Shown: positions 33,001-43,643 of the stretch, piece after piece | How positions within the stretch are numbered: the first letter of the stretch is position 1 | How the letters are laid out: each line of letters opens with the position of its first letter | DNA from: Alitta virens | Lineage: Eukaryota; Annelida; Polychaeta; Phyllodocida; Nereididae | Length of the DNA: 64,000 nt | Assembly (NCBI GenBank): GCA_932294295.1 | Contig: OW028573.1 | Span: 60,117,829 to 60,181,828, forward strand | Direction: 5' to 3' | Program-made: the position numbers and the translations under genes | Notes under the pieces: generated by a model | Databases searched by the model: none | Told to the model about the DNA's origin: nothing | The model's input: only the letters and a program-made list of their open reading frames with translations

Positions 33001-34120
33001 CTTGAGGTCTCCAGAGCGTCTTTAGGAGGCAGTAATCTTGAAAAGATCATTCCCGAGATGGCCGTTGCCAGCACTGCCGGGGGGACCCTCTCGTGTCATG
33101 GCGTTTATAGGGCAAGAAGAGAAGTCACGAAATGTGATGGTCAATCAATGGCCAAGGGCAGTGTCCACTAAAGTGGTCAACCAAGGGGCTTTGTCTCAGA
33201 CCCCTTGACTCACCCAGCCAAATATCATTACTAATATTATCGCCCATAAGCCTTGATTGAGCGATTAAAACTAACCACCTTTTGATTGGATCCCCGAGCC
33301 AAGTAAATGCCTTAAAATGGCGGGAAATTCCTCCATACGGAGCCAGCAATCCCCCCGAGCCCCCAGCCCCCCGCCAGCGATTTAGCCCCGGCCTCGACAC
33401 GCCGAATCTATCAAGCAGCAGAAATTTGATAAAATTCGTTAAAGGCAGTATAAAAGGGCAATCATTTAAGGTTTTAATTTGGAGACGCAATTAGGGGGGC
33501 GATTGTGGATGGCTGCGTGAACAGCGCTCTCGGCCGTGATCAATCAAGCGACGGTCGTGATAGCAGCATCCCACCCCTGCCCGCCCAAACCCCCCACAAT
33601 GGGGCAGTGTCCCACCCGCGTGGATCCAAAGCTGAGAACGTCGTCCTGGGATCCATTCATCACGACGCCCTGCAAAGTCGGAGTGATCCTTTGGCGGGAA
33701 GGGGGACCTTTTGGGCGCGACAGGTGTGCCCCTGACAAGACGAACGGCCGTAGAAAGGGCGGAAAGGGCAAGCAGACGACAAAAGCTAATCCCGCGCAGC
33801 AAAGGCGCAGCAAAGGCGCGCAAATTGACGCGCGTCGTGAGTATGGGGCTGTGTCATCACTCGTGTTGGCCCATTGTGCTCTAGGAGGACAGGCCATGGC
33901 TCTGGGGGCACAGGGCAAAATGAAATTGCCCGCACAACCCTCTTCATCAGAAAGTGTCTGGCTCATGAAAAGACATGCAATTGAGAAGGTCTTCTCAGCG
34001 GTCGTAACTCTGCAGACAATGTCAACAAGTCAGTCTCTCACAAATCCAGCTCTTTGTGGCTCTTTGTTGGTGGTCAAGGGCCAGGCCATCTCCCTTGCAT
34101 TTTGTTTGGCATGATGAAAA
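33001..34120. promoter_or_regulatory. GC-elevated island with overlapping open frames
   Basis: The core, 33490-33850, is CpG-rich and carries GCGTCGTGA and CGGCCGTGATCAATC words. Plus-strand (33536-34114, 192 codons) and minus-strand (33966-33544, 140 codons; 33823-33491) frames are open over the same bases. This shows a low frequency of stops from base composition and not a gene. GGGCAGTGTCCAC near 33157 belongs to the GTCCA word group. Confidence 0.35.
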
Positions 34121-34570
34121 ACACGAGTTATCATTGCACTGAGACACGTCAATGGGTGGCAGGGGACCTCCTTGTGTTATTCTGATGACAACTTGAAAAT
34201 GAGACGCACCAAGAAGCTCCCTTTGCAAAAGTCTATGGATTGGAGAAACCTTATATATTGCCTTGATATCCTGAGAAAGTCACACGAAGCAAATCTTTAT
34301 TGCTATAGTGCTCATACATACGCAATTCTCAATTGAAAAGAAGTAAAACCGCATGAGTGCAATAGAATACATTTTATCCACAGATTCTTTGGACCTAGAT
34401 ATCGTAATATTACTTGTCTGCGTGGAAACAATGTTTATACAGTTTTTTTATGTGACTTACAAAGCTGTCGTGTCGCTCACAAGTTTAATGCCATTGTGAT
34501 AAACGTTGTTAGGTGCTGTAAACAATTTACATTCAAAGTACAGAGGAAAATCACAATAAAAAAACTTCCT
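34121..34570. other. AT-rich spacer
   Basis: Nothing recognised. Confidence 0.5.
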
Positions 34571-34732
34571 TGGTACAAAAACAATCACTGGTCCTAATGA
34601 TGAGGTAATCTTACTTGTGACGGAGATAATAGTTGCAAAAAATAATCTTGTCTAAAAACAGTGGACTTAGTTATGAGGTGTTCTTGTAAGTGGGGTGGTA
34701 CTGAGGTGAGGTTACAATGCAATGAATGTAAC
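34571..34732. repeat. Repeat relic related to 25362-25680
   Basis: On the minus strand, ACCTCATAACTAAGTCCACTG and ACCTCATCATTAGGACCAGTG type words occur about 90 bp apart. They match the CCTCACCAATAAGACC theme of the repeat at 25.4-25.7 kb. Ends are not defined and there is no coding capacity. Confidence 0.35.
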
Positions 34733-34768
34733 AAATAAAACAAACAAACAAACAACAAACAAACAAAA
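34733..34768. repeat. (CAAA)n microsatellite
   Basis: About nine CAAA/CAA units, slightly interrupted. Confidence 0.95.
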
Positions 34769-35240
34769 TAGTCAGAGTGCTTAAACAACACGACCCAACT
34801 TATTCACAAACATCGTGCAGTAGAACAATGGCAGCAGTTAACATGCAGCAATTAACATGCAGCATGAAAAACACTGAGTCAACAGCATCAACAGCATCCA
34901 CAACAAAAATAACAACAACAGAACTGGACATGTGGCTGGGCGGATTAAGCAAGGACGCTGTGGATGTATGTCAGCTGGGGCGAGGTGACCCTCGTGACTC
35001 CTGATGCCCTAATAAAGCCGTCTTGAGTATGCGTGGATAGTGCCAAGTTCGTCAGCGATCTGACAGAGGACCTCTCCAAGCGGAAGGCCTTCTCAACTAG
35101 TGTCATCACGTGCCAAACGAAGGTAATCGCCGTCCCTGATGAGACCCTGATGAGGTCCCTTGACCTTCTGCTCAGGCGCCACCTATAGGCAGTCACTGCC
35201 ATCAAGCCCTAATGACTTACTTGGTCATCTGATGTGGCAT
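34769..35240. promoter_or_regulatory. Moderate GC island
   Basis: CAACAGCATC words at 34880-34905 precede a GC-richer block at 34930-35200 with GAGGTGACCCTCGTGAC. Open frames on both strands overlap. Confidence 0.25.
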
Positions 35241-35745
35241 TGTGAGAAAGCGCTGCTGTTATAGTGGATGTTTGATAAAATTGCTGGAATCTTGAAATAA
35301 ATTAATGAGACGAAAGGAGGTACAGTTATTGGCTTTATGAATAATTTTTAATATCACATTTGGATTAGATCTTAGTTTTATACAAGAATGTACAAATAAT
35401 AATTGTATTCAAAACTGTTTAGGGATACTAACAAAAAGTATAATAAAGGAAAGTACAACAAAAAGGCAGTGTAGTAGCACATTATAGTTCAGCTACATAT
35501 TGAAATACCAGAATTGCAATGTGACTTATTTTTACCCATGCATACATGTTCAATATTAAGCTTTTTTGCCTGCCCAGTATGCTGCCCAGTATGCCTATAT
35601 AACAGGCAGTAAGTAGTAAGGGGGTGATTGAATGCTGTTGAGCGTCTCTTTGCTCCGAACCAAATAAAGCCTTATTTAATGAGCATGGTAGTCCCAGGGT
35701 AATGCCTAATACTTTTAGATTGGCCAATTCATTTGATTTTAAGGG
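35241..35745. other. AT-rich spacer
   Basis: A short tandem pair of GCCCAGTATGC lies at about 35571-35594. Nothing else is recognised. Confidence 0.45.
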
Positions 35746-36300
35746 GATAAGTGGACAAGCAAACAGGTGGCTGGAAGAGAGACCAAATATCGCTGTTGCT
35801 TGACCCCGAATACGGTCGATCTGTAAACTTAATTAGCTCCATGGATAAATTTGAGAAAAAGCTTTGGGGCTGCATGGTGTTTGGGGTGAGGCCAGTACAT
35901 GGGCCGGGCAGGGTCAGTGGTCAGTTTGTCCACTGTGTCCCACTGTGTCCCAGTGTGTCCCGCTGTTTGAGATGTGAGTGCACATGACAGCTAGCCATCA
36001 CACTCGCCTCCCTCGATAACATTACGCACGTTCGGTTGACCAGTGTCCATGATGGATCTGAGATAGCCCCCTGCTCTCCATGGCAACCGGGGTCTGGGCA
36101 AGCAGTGGCCGAGTGACCGCCTTGACCCGTGGCCAGCCTCCCCGCCCCAGCTTCACCGCAGACCAGAAACCGAAAACCCAAACTCATTTTGGCGATCGCC
36201 GGACAAGACCTTGGTCAAACACTGGGTCCGATTAACTTTGAAGTCTAATTGACCATGCCGGATTAGGACGGACTGACCAACAGACCGCAACTCAGGATGA
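35746..36300. promoter_or_regulatory. GC-elevated island with 10-bp GTCCC array and X-box half-site
   Basis: Three near-identical 10-mers (CACTGTGTCC, CACTGTGTCC, CAGTGTGTCC) start at 35931. CTCTCCATGGCAAC at 36074-36087 matches most of an RFX X-box. TTGACC and GACCAA words recur to 36290. Confidence 0.4.
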
Positions 36301-37259
36301 AACAAAGCCAGTCACCTGATCTGTCTCTCCTCTCATTCTCTGTCTATTCCCTCTTTCTGTCTTTCTTTTCCCATCTGTTCTTTATAATAGCCTGATTGTT
36401 CAATTTGAAACTCCAAACCAATTACAAATTGATTAAGTTTTTGCGTTATTACCGTATTTGACTAGATTATGAACCAAGCCTTTATTTTGCGAGCAGAGAG
36501 AGAGAGAGAGATGTACACCTGGAATCCTTCTATCGCAACACCGGAAGTGGTATTATTCAAGATTCAGAATTACTTCACAACTTAAAAAAAAAATAAGTGG
36601 CTGTAACAGGGCGTCTGTATGAAGCTGGTATTTAAGAAATTCTTCAATTTTAGGGGGGAAACTCCGGAGAAGGTTTGGGTTAATGAGGATGGGGTTATTG
36701 CTTATGGGGTAAGGCAGTTAGAGGTAACCTTGGAGAAATTAGAACTAATTTTTCCAAGGGTTAACATAGGCGGAATTAAAACACATTTTTTTTATACCGC
36801 TATGAAAATAAAGCTCTGTTTGTGATCTACAGGTAGTAATACGGTAAGAGCAGACAAGTATGATTCAGAGCATAACCCCAGAACAAGTGGCTCCCTCTGG
36901 ATATATATACCTTACCATGCACTTATGTATAATGCGACTGCAGTTCTATACAATGTACAATACTAAACAAATTCAGCAATCAATGTGGCTTGGCTAAAAG
37001 CTATTGCATTATGACTACATTCATGACATGGTGGCACAATTTACTGACCCAGACTGGTAGACCAGACACATTAAATCCCTATAGATTCATGATACATAGA
37101 GCAACATGTTTATATTTATGCTGAAACGTGCTGCTACCATCTGATAAATAGCACATGTTAAATGTGTGAATATTCCCATTCATTTCATACATTTGATAAT
37201 CAATAAGATTAGCAATGTGGATTATCCTCAATTGGTAGATACTGTCGGCTCTGCCATCA
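36301..37259. other. Mixed intergenic DNA upstream of the tRNA gene
   Basis: It includes an (AG)n run at 36495-36511 and ACCGGAAGTG, a full ETS consensus, at 36540-36549. A 68-codon open frame at 36619-36825 has protein-like residue composition but no known motif or splice context. TCCCTCTGGATATATATACC near 36890 resembles a word in the tandem duplication at 43.3 kb. Confidence 0.4.
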
Positions 37260-37332
37260 GTTTCCGTAGTGTAGTGGTTATCACGCTCGCCTAACACGCG
37301 AGAGGTCCTGGGTTCGAAACCCAGCGGAAACA
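37260..37332 (+). tRNA. tRNA-Val(AAC)
   Basis: A complete 73-base cloverleaf. The acceptor stem is GTTTCCG paired with CGGAAAC, with discriminator A at 37332. The D region is TAGTGTAGTGGTTATCAC, which doubles as the A box. The anticodon stem is CTCGC/GCGAG with loop CTAACAC and anticodon AAC. The variable loop is AGGTC. The T stem is CTGGG/CCCAG with loop TTCGAAA, and GGTTCGAAACC is the B box. There is no intron, and CCA is not encoded, as in eukaryotes. A T4 run starting two bases after the gene is the polymerase III terminator. The body is almost identical to vertebrate tRNA-Val(AAC) as I recall it. It is intact and probably expressed. It reads valine codons GTT and, after inosine modification, GTC and GTA. 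Confidence 0.97.
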
Positions 37333-37333
37333 G

Positions 37334-37337
37334 TTTT
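37334..37337 (+). terminator. RNA polymerase III terminator (T4)
   Basis: A run of four T directly after the tRNA gene, followed by a second T-run. Confidence 0.85.
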
Positions 37338-37660
37338 ATTTTTCTCCTTGGCATTAATAACTGTACCGCAAAATGTTGAGGATAATGTGAGAAAATGCGC
37401 TGAAGTTCCGCATTGTTTGTAATTTAATTATTATGGCCAACAACGAAGATGGACCAACACAAATATTATATTCCAAAGTGCTAGTTCATGGACAATTCTA
37501 CATTTAATTTATCTGTGTCTGTAGGCCTACAGCTATATTCATAATGGTACTCAATCAGCTGTGTAACTTTCTTACATATCTAGCAAAGAATTTTAACCTG
37601 ACCATTTAATTTACAAGGATAACATTTTGGCAGAACATTTGAATAGACCAAGATCACCTC
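37338..37660. other. AT-rich spacer
   Basis: Nothing recognised. Confidence 0.5.
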
Positions 37661-38280
37661 ATCCCTTGCGGAATAAATGTGATGTTTTTGACAGGGGCAT
37701 CCTAAAAGTAACGGGGCGAGGGGTCCAGTCGGGACAGGCTTTTTGTTTGGTTAGTGTTGTTTGCATATGATGATCTGAGCGATAATTGGGGAAAAACAAA
37801 GCGACACAATGGATGGCTGGGGGGAGATCGTCCATCAAAGAGGCGGCTGACATTGCTGGGGCTGTTGTGGGGTCAAAGCGCTTGCCGCCATCCATCACCA
37901 TCAAGCTGCAGGTTCCTGCACAAGCTGCAGTTGCTGCAGTTGCAGGCGATGACACTGATGCAGCAGCATCTCCTTGGCCTGTCACTGGCTGTCAAGCTAA
38001 GTCGAATAAATCTTCTACCAGCATGTTAGAAACTTAGCCAGGGCGATAAGTTGACATGGTAATGGGAGAGGAGGATTGCACAACTGTCTCCTACTCATCC
38101 CATGATGTAATTGATGGAGGGGGAAGCCCACCTGTGGATGCTGATGCAGGTGACGGAATGCTGCATCCATCAGACTTGAGATGCACAAAGGACCATCCAT
38201 CAGTTCCTCTGATCCTCATCCACCTCTCCAATCCTCTTGACTGCTAAACGCTGGATTAAGCCAAGCTTTGTGACCAACTA
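37661..38280. promoter_or_regulatory. CTGCAG/GATG-rich island
   Basis: CAAGCTGCAGTTGCTGCAGTTGCAGG words lie at 37919-37945 and GATGCTGATGCAGG at 38137-38150. Open frames run on both strands with no domain. The style matches the other CTGCAG islands. Confidence 0.35.
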
Positions 38281-39580
38281 AGATCTGTAAGATTCCCCCA
38301 TCCCTTTTTTGAATGTTTCAAACTTTTACTAAGCTACGAGTGACTGGAATCCCATGGAATTCGTTGCCGCTACACCATTGCATTCCATCTGGTCCAAGTG
38401 ATCTGGAATCTGGGATGCTTTGTATCAGCAGCAAATCTCCTCCCACAATTGGCCTCCCAATCCCTCAGGCCCTAATGCTACTTGGCTCGTCATCTGGAAG
38501 ACTTTCTACAAATCCAAACACGTGTAAATCTGATTTGAATGACTGCAGTGATTATGTGCTATTGCTTAAGCCTGTCCCAAAACTTTCTCTTTCTGCCATT
38601 CCTAGTTACTGCTGCTGCTGCTGTTGTTTGCCAATGATGGAGTAGGGGTGTGAATCCAAGGTGCTGCTCCCCCCATACTTCTTCACATGGGGATTACCTT
38701 AATCGTTTGTATTAATCCCTTTAGGTAATACCACCCACGTCGGCCGGTTTTAGGGGATTCCATCGGGGTTTTCTGGCTAAAGAGGATCCCGTTCAGATCA
38801 CCATCAACATCCTCCTTGCGCTGAGAATGCAAAAAACAAATCCAATTGGAGCTGGATGCACCATCTCCCCAATCTGACAAACTAACTCTCCCTTCCCAAA
38901 CACTTTTGTCTGAGATTTGTGGCTCTCCCTCGACCATTTGCATCTGGAAGTTTTTAAGCAACTCTAAGCCGTGATAGAACAGCAATCCACACAACTCGCA
39001 AATAGTCCTCTTCGTAAACTCTTAATTCTTGGAAAAACTGCTTTCCACAATCTCACAATCTGTCTGCTTAGGGTATAAAGACTAATTCTGTGCCAGCAAA
39101 GTTTTAGTAAGATTTTGTCAGTGGTGATGCAGGAGTCTGTTGGAGCATCCTGAGGAAGTTGCTGCTGCTGATGCTGCTGCTGATGCTGTCTTATGTGAAA
39201 TTCATGCAGCCGGAAACTGTGGTCAGCATCCCAATAAACTGTTTCATTTGATGCTGAGTTTCTCCGCTTCCTGCTTGCCCATTCAAACCACTGAGACCCA
39301 CATAAAATAAAGATGTCACACACATTAGCAACTTCAAAGGCATTCAGCTTGTTTATCATATCCCAAGAGATTAACACTGTACTTTGCTGAAGCTAGTTTG
39401 CTGATCAAAGCATCTCAGTCAACAAGTCTTGCAACATCATTCGGTGTTCCAAAAGTACATCGTTAATACTAATATCAGTTACACTGTAATATTGCAGATT
39501 TACAATGGAATAGCTCTTCTTTCTTTATTTTCATTATTTCTTTATTTCTTTACCTCTTTCTCTCTTTTTTTTCTTTAGGC
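38281..39580. other. Mixed intergenic DNA
   Basis: GCTGCTGCTG runs occur at 38611-38625 and 39160-39190. A pyrimidine tract at 39515-39577 ending TTTCTTTAG looks like a strong 3' splice acceptor, but the sequence after it shows no coding character. Confidence 0.4.
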
Positions 39581-41100
39581 ACATTTGCTTCCCACATGTT
39601 TCATGACGGATGGTAGTAAATTTTGAACTACTTTCATAAACCATAAAACATAACTGAGCTGAAGAGCGATTCTAACATTGGCAGACAAGTCTCTTTTCGT
39701 TTCTTTCTTTGTTTTATCTCTTATTTTTTCATACAGCTTTATTCTTTGTTTAAAATCGGTTCTAGTTTCTTGTCTCATGAATAATTTAAGATTCAAAGAA
39801 ACAATAAACGTAAACATCTGACCAAGGTCAAAAGAGACAGCTCCATTGTCTGAATTGAACCAGAACTTGATACAGACATGTATAGTTATGTCTGACCGGC
39901 TTCTATGTTTGTAGAATTGAATTCAGGGTAGATCAAGTTGCTATAAGATAAAAGAGTTGAATTTGCACATAAATATTTTTATCAAACACTGTTTTTTTTT
40001 ATATATTATGTCTTTATAAGATGAACTTGTTCAAAAGCGATTTCTTAACATATGTTTCGTGACGGATGGTAATCATGGAAGTCAATTTGTGAATGCATAT
40101 AACTGAATAAAATTGACAATGGCGTCTCCTATGATCTTATCCCCAGGAATATAAGTATACCGATATATTTCTGGCATGAGGTAATTGCAATAAGTTCAAA
40201 ACTCCCAGATCTGAGTCCTGGATTCGAATCCAAACAGCCTGGGCAAGGTAATAACTATAAATCATTTGGACTAAATGCCTGGCATTAGAAGCCAAGCAAT
40301 GTCTGCATAAAAGTCATTTCGGTACATTCACACAATGGAAAAACAACGGAAAAAAAAGAACCTAAAGGGATTTTAGAAGTCTGGTTTTGTTTCTGACCAT
40401 TTGACCCAACGTGGCTGGTGGGCTTACAATATCAACCAGTCTGTCTGGGTATCTGATTAGTGACGGTTCTTGCTTAAGTATGTATTTATGTCGTTTTAAT
40501 ACATTAAAGCTCTTCATATTTTTGCAAATCATAAACCGAGTTATGTAGTTCTGGCAAAAATTTAATTAGGTTCATGATACAAATGGCTGCCTGTGAGTTG
40601 TTTATTTGACAGTTCAAGCTAACAGTCGCCTAAAAAAAGGAAGAAAAGATTAACTTCAATAGACATATATTTCAAGAATATTATAGCCTTTTTCCTTGAG
40701 GAAATTGGAAGATATATGAGATATGCAGATGTGGAAGAGAGACTGAGACAAAGGTTCATTTAGTCTCAAAGTTAATCGTCTCCCTCTGAGAGGATTTCCT
40801 GCCTCACAGTTCTAACATATTGACCAGAGATATGCAAAGAAAAGTTGAGAGAGAGAGGATTGAGGAATATTGGATGAGAAGAGGCAGCTGATCCTGGGGT
40901 GTGCAGAGGCACCTGGGGATGAAGATGCTGGCCCCCATCATTAATATGCCAGCTGCAGCAGCAGCAGACACACACAAATAAACAGGCTGAAAAAACTTGA
41001 TAAACTTGTTTCAATTGCATGAAACGATTATGCCGAAGGAAATCACTAAAGAAGAACTTGAAACTGGGCTGCAAGAAACAAATATGAAAGACAAACAGAG
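39581..41100. other. AT-rich intergenic DNA with a repeated word
   Basis: TTTCATGACGGATGGTAGT near 39598 and TTTCGTGACGGATGGTAAT near 40061 begin related stretches of about 60 bp. GGATTCGAATCC at 40223-40234 looks like a polymerase III B box core but has no A box. No gene is seen. Confidence 0.4.
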
Positions 41101-41560
41101 GATGAAAAAGTTGCTGGGAAGTGTAAGGAGGGAGCGTGACACTGATGCCAAAAGATGCCAAGAGATGCGGTGGGGGGAGCGTGGTAGCACATCCGAATGG
41201 AGTGATCAGCCAAGAGCCTGCCACCGGGTCTGCCAGAGGAAAAGCACCGTTTTAAGTTTCAGCCAGGGCGAACTGTTGGCGGAATATGATATAGCGAAAA
41301 CAAAGGGCTTTGGAGGGGCGAGGAGACGGGCGGGTGTGAGGAACGGGTGTGAGATGGCGCCGTCTCAGTCTCTGGCATTCTCTGGCTCTCTTTTACTTCT
41401 ACCTTGGCTCTATCTTGGCTCTTGGACAACTTAAACTCAGTTATAAGCAAGCAGTCCATGCACAGGAGCAGGCCCCTTGGCACCTAGTGTTTGCCCCGGG
41501 GGACCAGGGACCACTGTTGGTGCCAGGGTGAGACACGCTCGAACTGAGCAGCTTAGAACC
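41101..41560. promoter_or_regulatory. GC-elevated island
   Basis: Purine-rich at the left, then GC-rich with CCCCGGGGGACCAGGGACCACTG at about 41494-41517. A 145-codon plus-strand frame at 40997-41434 has Lys/Glu/Arg-rich content due to the purine bias and is opposed by a minus-strand frame; not called. Confidence 0.3.
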
Positions 41561-41885
41561 CACATTCCCCTCCTGTAAGGCGACCACCTATCCCAATAAG
41601 AAGAATATTTACCTTAGTCGGCTTCATTAAATTCAAGACTAGGTAAATCCTATTTCTTGTGGCAATCTTCAGTGTGCCAAAGAGATTAGCAGGGACAGGG
41701 GACAATGGCGGGGACCATGGTGTCAGCCACACTTCTCTAAGCTTGCGTTTATCTTCTAGACCAACACAGCTCCCTTTCACCTCCTTCCCTGATTCCTTTG
41801 AGTCGCATTCCTCAGTTCCCTGTTTTCCTCTCATCCAAACGGACACCTTACCTGCCATCCTGCTTACTCGACTGGCCCTCGCTTT
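41561..41885. other. Spacer
   Basis: Moderate GC; opposed open frames; nothing recognised. Confidence 0.4.
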
Positions 41886-42060
41886 GATCTTTACGTCATG
41901 ACGTCAATATGACGCGTCACGTGGCGTCATGACAGGGAAGAGGTGAGTGACACGACGTCGTCTCTGCGTCCTAGCAACTCTTTACTGGTATCGCTGCGTC
42001 CTACATGACTCTACATGGTTCTACATGGTTCTACGCAGACACGCCTGCTTTTGTTTCCAA
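41886..42060. promoter_or_regulatory. CRE-rich cluster B with nested palindromes
   Basis: Within 45 bp lie ACGTCA (41893), TGACGTCA (41899-41906), TGACGCGTCA (41910-41919), CACGTG (41918-41923) and GCGTCATGAC (41924). ACGACGTCGT follows at 41952-41961, then TGCGTCCTAGCAAC and a small CTACATGGTT repeat. It is the densest bZIP/bHLH-type palindrome group in the window. Binding is inferred. Confidence 0.5.
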
Positions 42061-42928
42061 GCAGCACAAATAAATCTTGACTTTGTTTTTGGTTTTTATC
42101 TCTCTTTTTTTACCTTACATATTCTTTTGATGCATGACAACAACAGAAGTTATGGACTTATGCTACACCTTGTATCCATGAACTTTTGATTCTCAGATAT
42201 TTGTCAGTGTCCAGCCTTTTTGCTTCACTGTAGTTGCGATGCATTTTGTGTGAGATATTTACGCAATATTTCAAACCGGCTGTTTATTGAACACACCATG
42301 GAAATGAACTTTTGATACAGTACATTTTCCATTGTACACCACAGCTATTCTACTTTTAATGTCTGTTCACGAGAGGATTACACATGTTTCGAAATGCGAC
42401 ACCATATCTCATTAAATCTTGATTCCTTGCGATGCAGCATTCTAAGAAAATACTATATGCTTTTATTTGACAACTTTATGTCATTCATGACATGTGTGTC
42501 ACTGAGGTGAGATTTAGTGAACAATATTTGATTTAATACACAGTGAATACTATGTGTGTTATTATTTTCAATTTTTCTAAATCTACTGTGCATACAAACT
42601 CGTATATATATAGGCAAACTATTGCTCCTTCTATTTACACACCAAATTCAGAGTTTACACAGACTCAGATGATTTACTTTTGATATTGATTGCAAAATTA
42701 TATGGCATATATCCACTGAGCGTGGTCGTGGTGTTTGAAACCAGTAACCAGAATTCAATTTCTTTTTTTAACTGAAAGATGCAACATTCATGAAAATGTT
42801 TAGAAGTTTCAACTACAACTTGGCCTCTTTTTGGGGAGTAGATTAGGGCTAACCTCGAACAAACGCCGGAGTAATTGTCTTCTAAAATACATTGTAACAC
42901 ATAAAACTGCTTTAACTTCTTTAAATTT
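42061..42928. other. AT-rich spacer
   Basis: Nothing recognised. Confidence 0.5.
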
Positions 42929-43055
42929 AACAGTTTCTAACACCAGCTTAAAATTGTGAATAGCTGTGGTCAAGTTCCATAATCAAATGCACCAAACTGA
43001 CCATCTCAGCATGCATTATCCATGCACCATTTTCAGCTGGTGTTAGAAACTGTGA
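42929..43055. repeat. 127-bp inverted repeat (foldback element or hairpin RNA candidate)
   Basis: The arms ACAGTTTCTAACACCAGC (from 42930) and GCTGGTGTTAGAAACTGT (to about 43053) are exact inverses over at least 18 bp. They extend inward with two mismatches to a stem of about 28 bp. The 66-base loop contains a second possible stem (TGGTCAAGTT against AACTGACCA). No clear target-site duplication flanks it. It could be a foldback MITE, a hairpin RNA locus or both. Confidence 0.6.
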
Positions 43056-43272
43056 GAGGTAAAAGCATAGCTGATGCGGTGAGATGGTTTGGAGAGATTT
43101 GATCTGGGGTGATGAGCAGCGTATCATGTGGGAGGAGAGAAGAGAAGGCCAGAGAGATGCAAAGTCATGAATCGTTCGTGTCGGAACAATAGGATACTCA
43201 GGCTCATACACTTAGAGTGAACATTCATCACGGAACTGGAGGCAAGTCAGTGGAGCGAGTGACAAGCCATCC
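43056..43272. other. Spacer between inverted repeat and tandem duplication
   Basis: GAGAG-rich sequence; no gene recognised. Confidence 0.4.
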
Positions 43273-43643
43273 GATCCTGCAGGGGACCTCCCCCTTCTCA
43301 CAGATATATATACATGGTCCCCTCTGGGCTCCCTCTGGGTTCATTCTGGTAGCAGTATTTTGGTCACTTAAATTGTAAGTTTTTTGGCCACTTTACCATG
43401 AAGTAATTGATGAGGAATTGACTTGATTAAATACTTACTGCTTTAACCTTGACCCTGCATGGGACCTTCCTCTACTCAGAACTATATATACTTGGTAACC
43501 CCTGGGTCCTCTCTCAGTCCCCTCTGGTTCATTCTGGCTACTTTCTGGGCCCTTCTGGTGGCAGAATTTGTTCACTTCATTTGTACGACTTCTCCATGAT
43601 GCAATTTACATAGAACTGACTTTGTAAAATATAATTTGCTTTT
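43273..43643. repeat. Imperfect tandem duplication, unit about 180-190 bp
   Basis: Copy 1 (43273-43450) and copy 2 (43451-43643) share, in order, GA[TC]CCTGCA.GGGACCT, then CTACTCA or CTTCTCA, TATATATAC.TGGT, CCCCTCTGG, GGTTCATTCTGG, a GGTCACTT or GTTCACTT word, CCATGA.G[CT]AATT and GA.TTGACT or GAACTGACT. Divergence is considerable, so the duplication is old. No coding potential. Confidence 0.7.

Noticed and set aside
33536..34114. 192-codon plus-strand open frame
   Set aside because: Two minus-strand frames are open over the same bases. There is no domain, signal or splice support. Stops are rare here because of GC content.
36619..36825. 68-codon frame with protein-like composition
   Set aside because: Short, purine-rich, no known motif and no splice sites that would join it to anything. 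It could be an exon of an unknown gene, but there is no support.
37079..37354. 91-codon minus-strand open frame including GFEPRTSRVLGE
   Set aside because: This is the antisense of the tRNA-Val gene. Such GFEPRTS-like runs are a usual artefact of tRNA B boxes.
39515..39590. Pyrimidine tract and TTTCTTTAG as a real 3' splice site
   Set aside because: The sequence after it has no coding character and the tract is a simple CT-rich repeat.
40223..40234. GGATTCGAATCC as part of a second tRNA or a SINE
   Set aside because: It is only a palindromic B-box-like core. No A box or cloverleaf stems lie at the right distance.
40997..41434. 145-codon plus-strand open frame, Lys/Glu-rich at the start
   Set aside because: The residue bias follows a purine-rich stretch. 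Antisense frames are open too, and there are no motifs.
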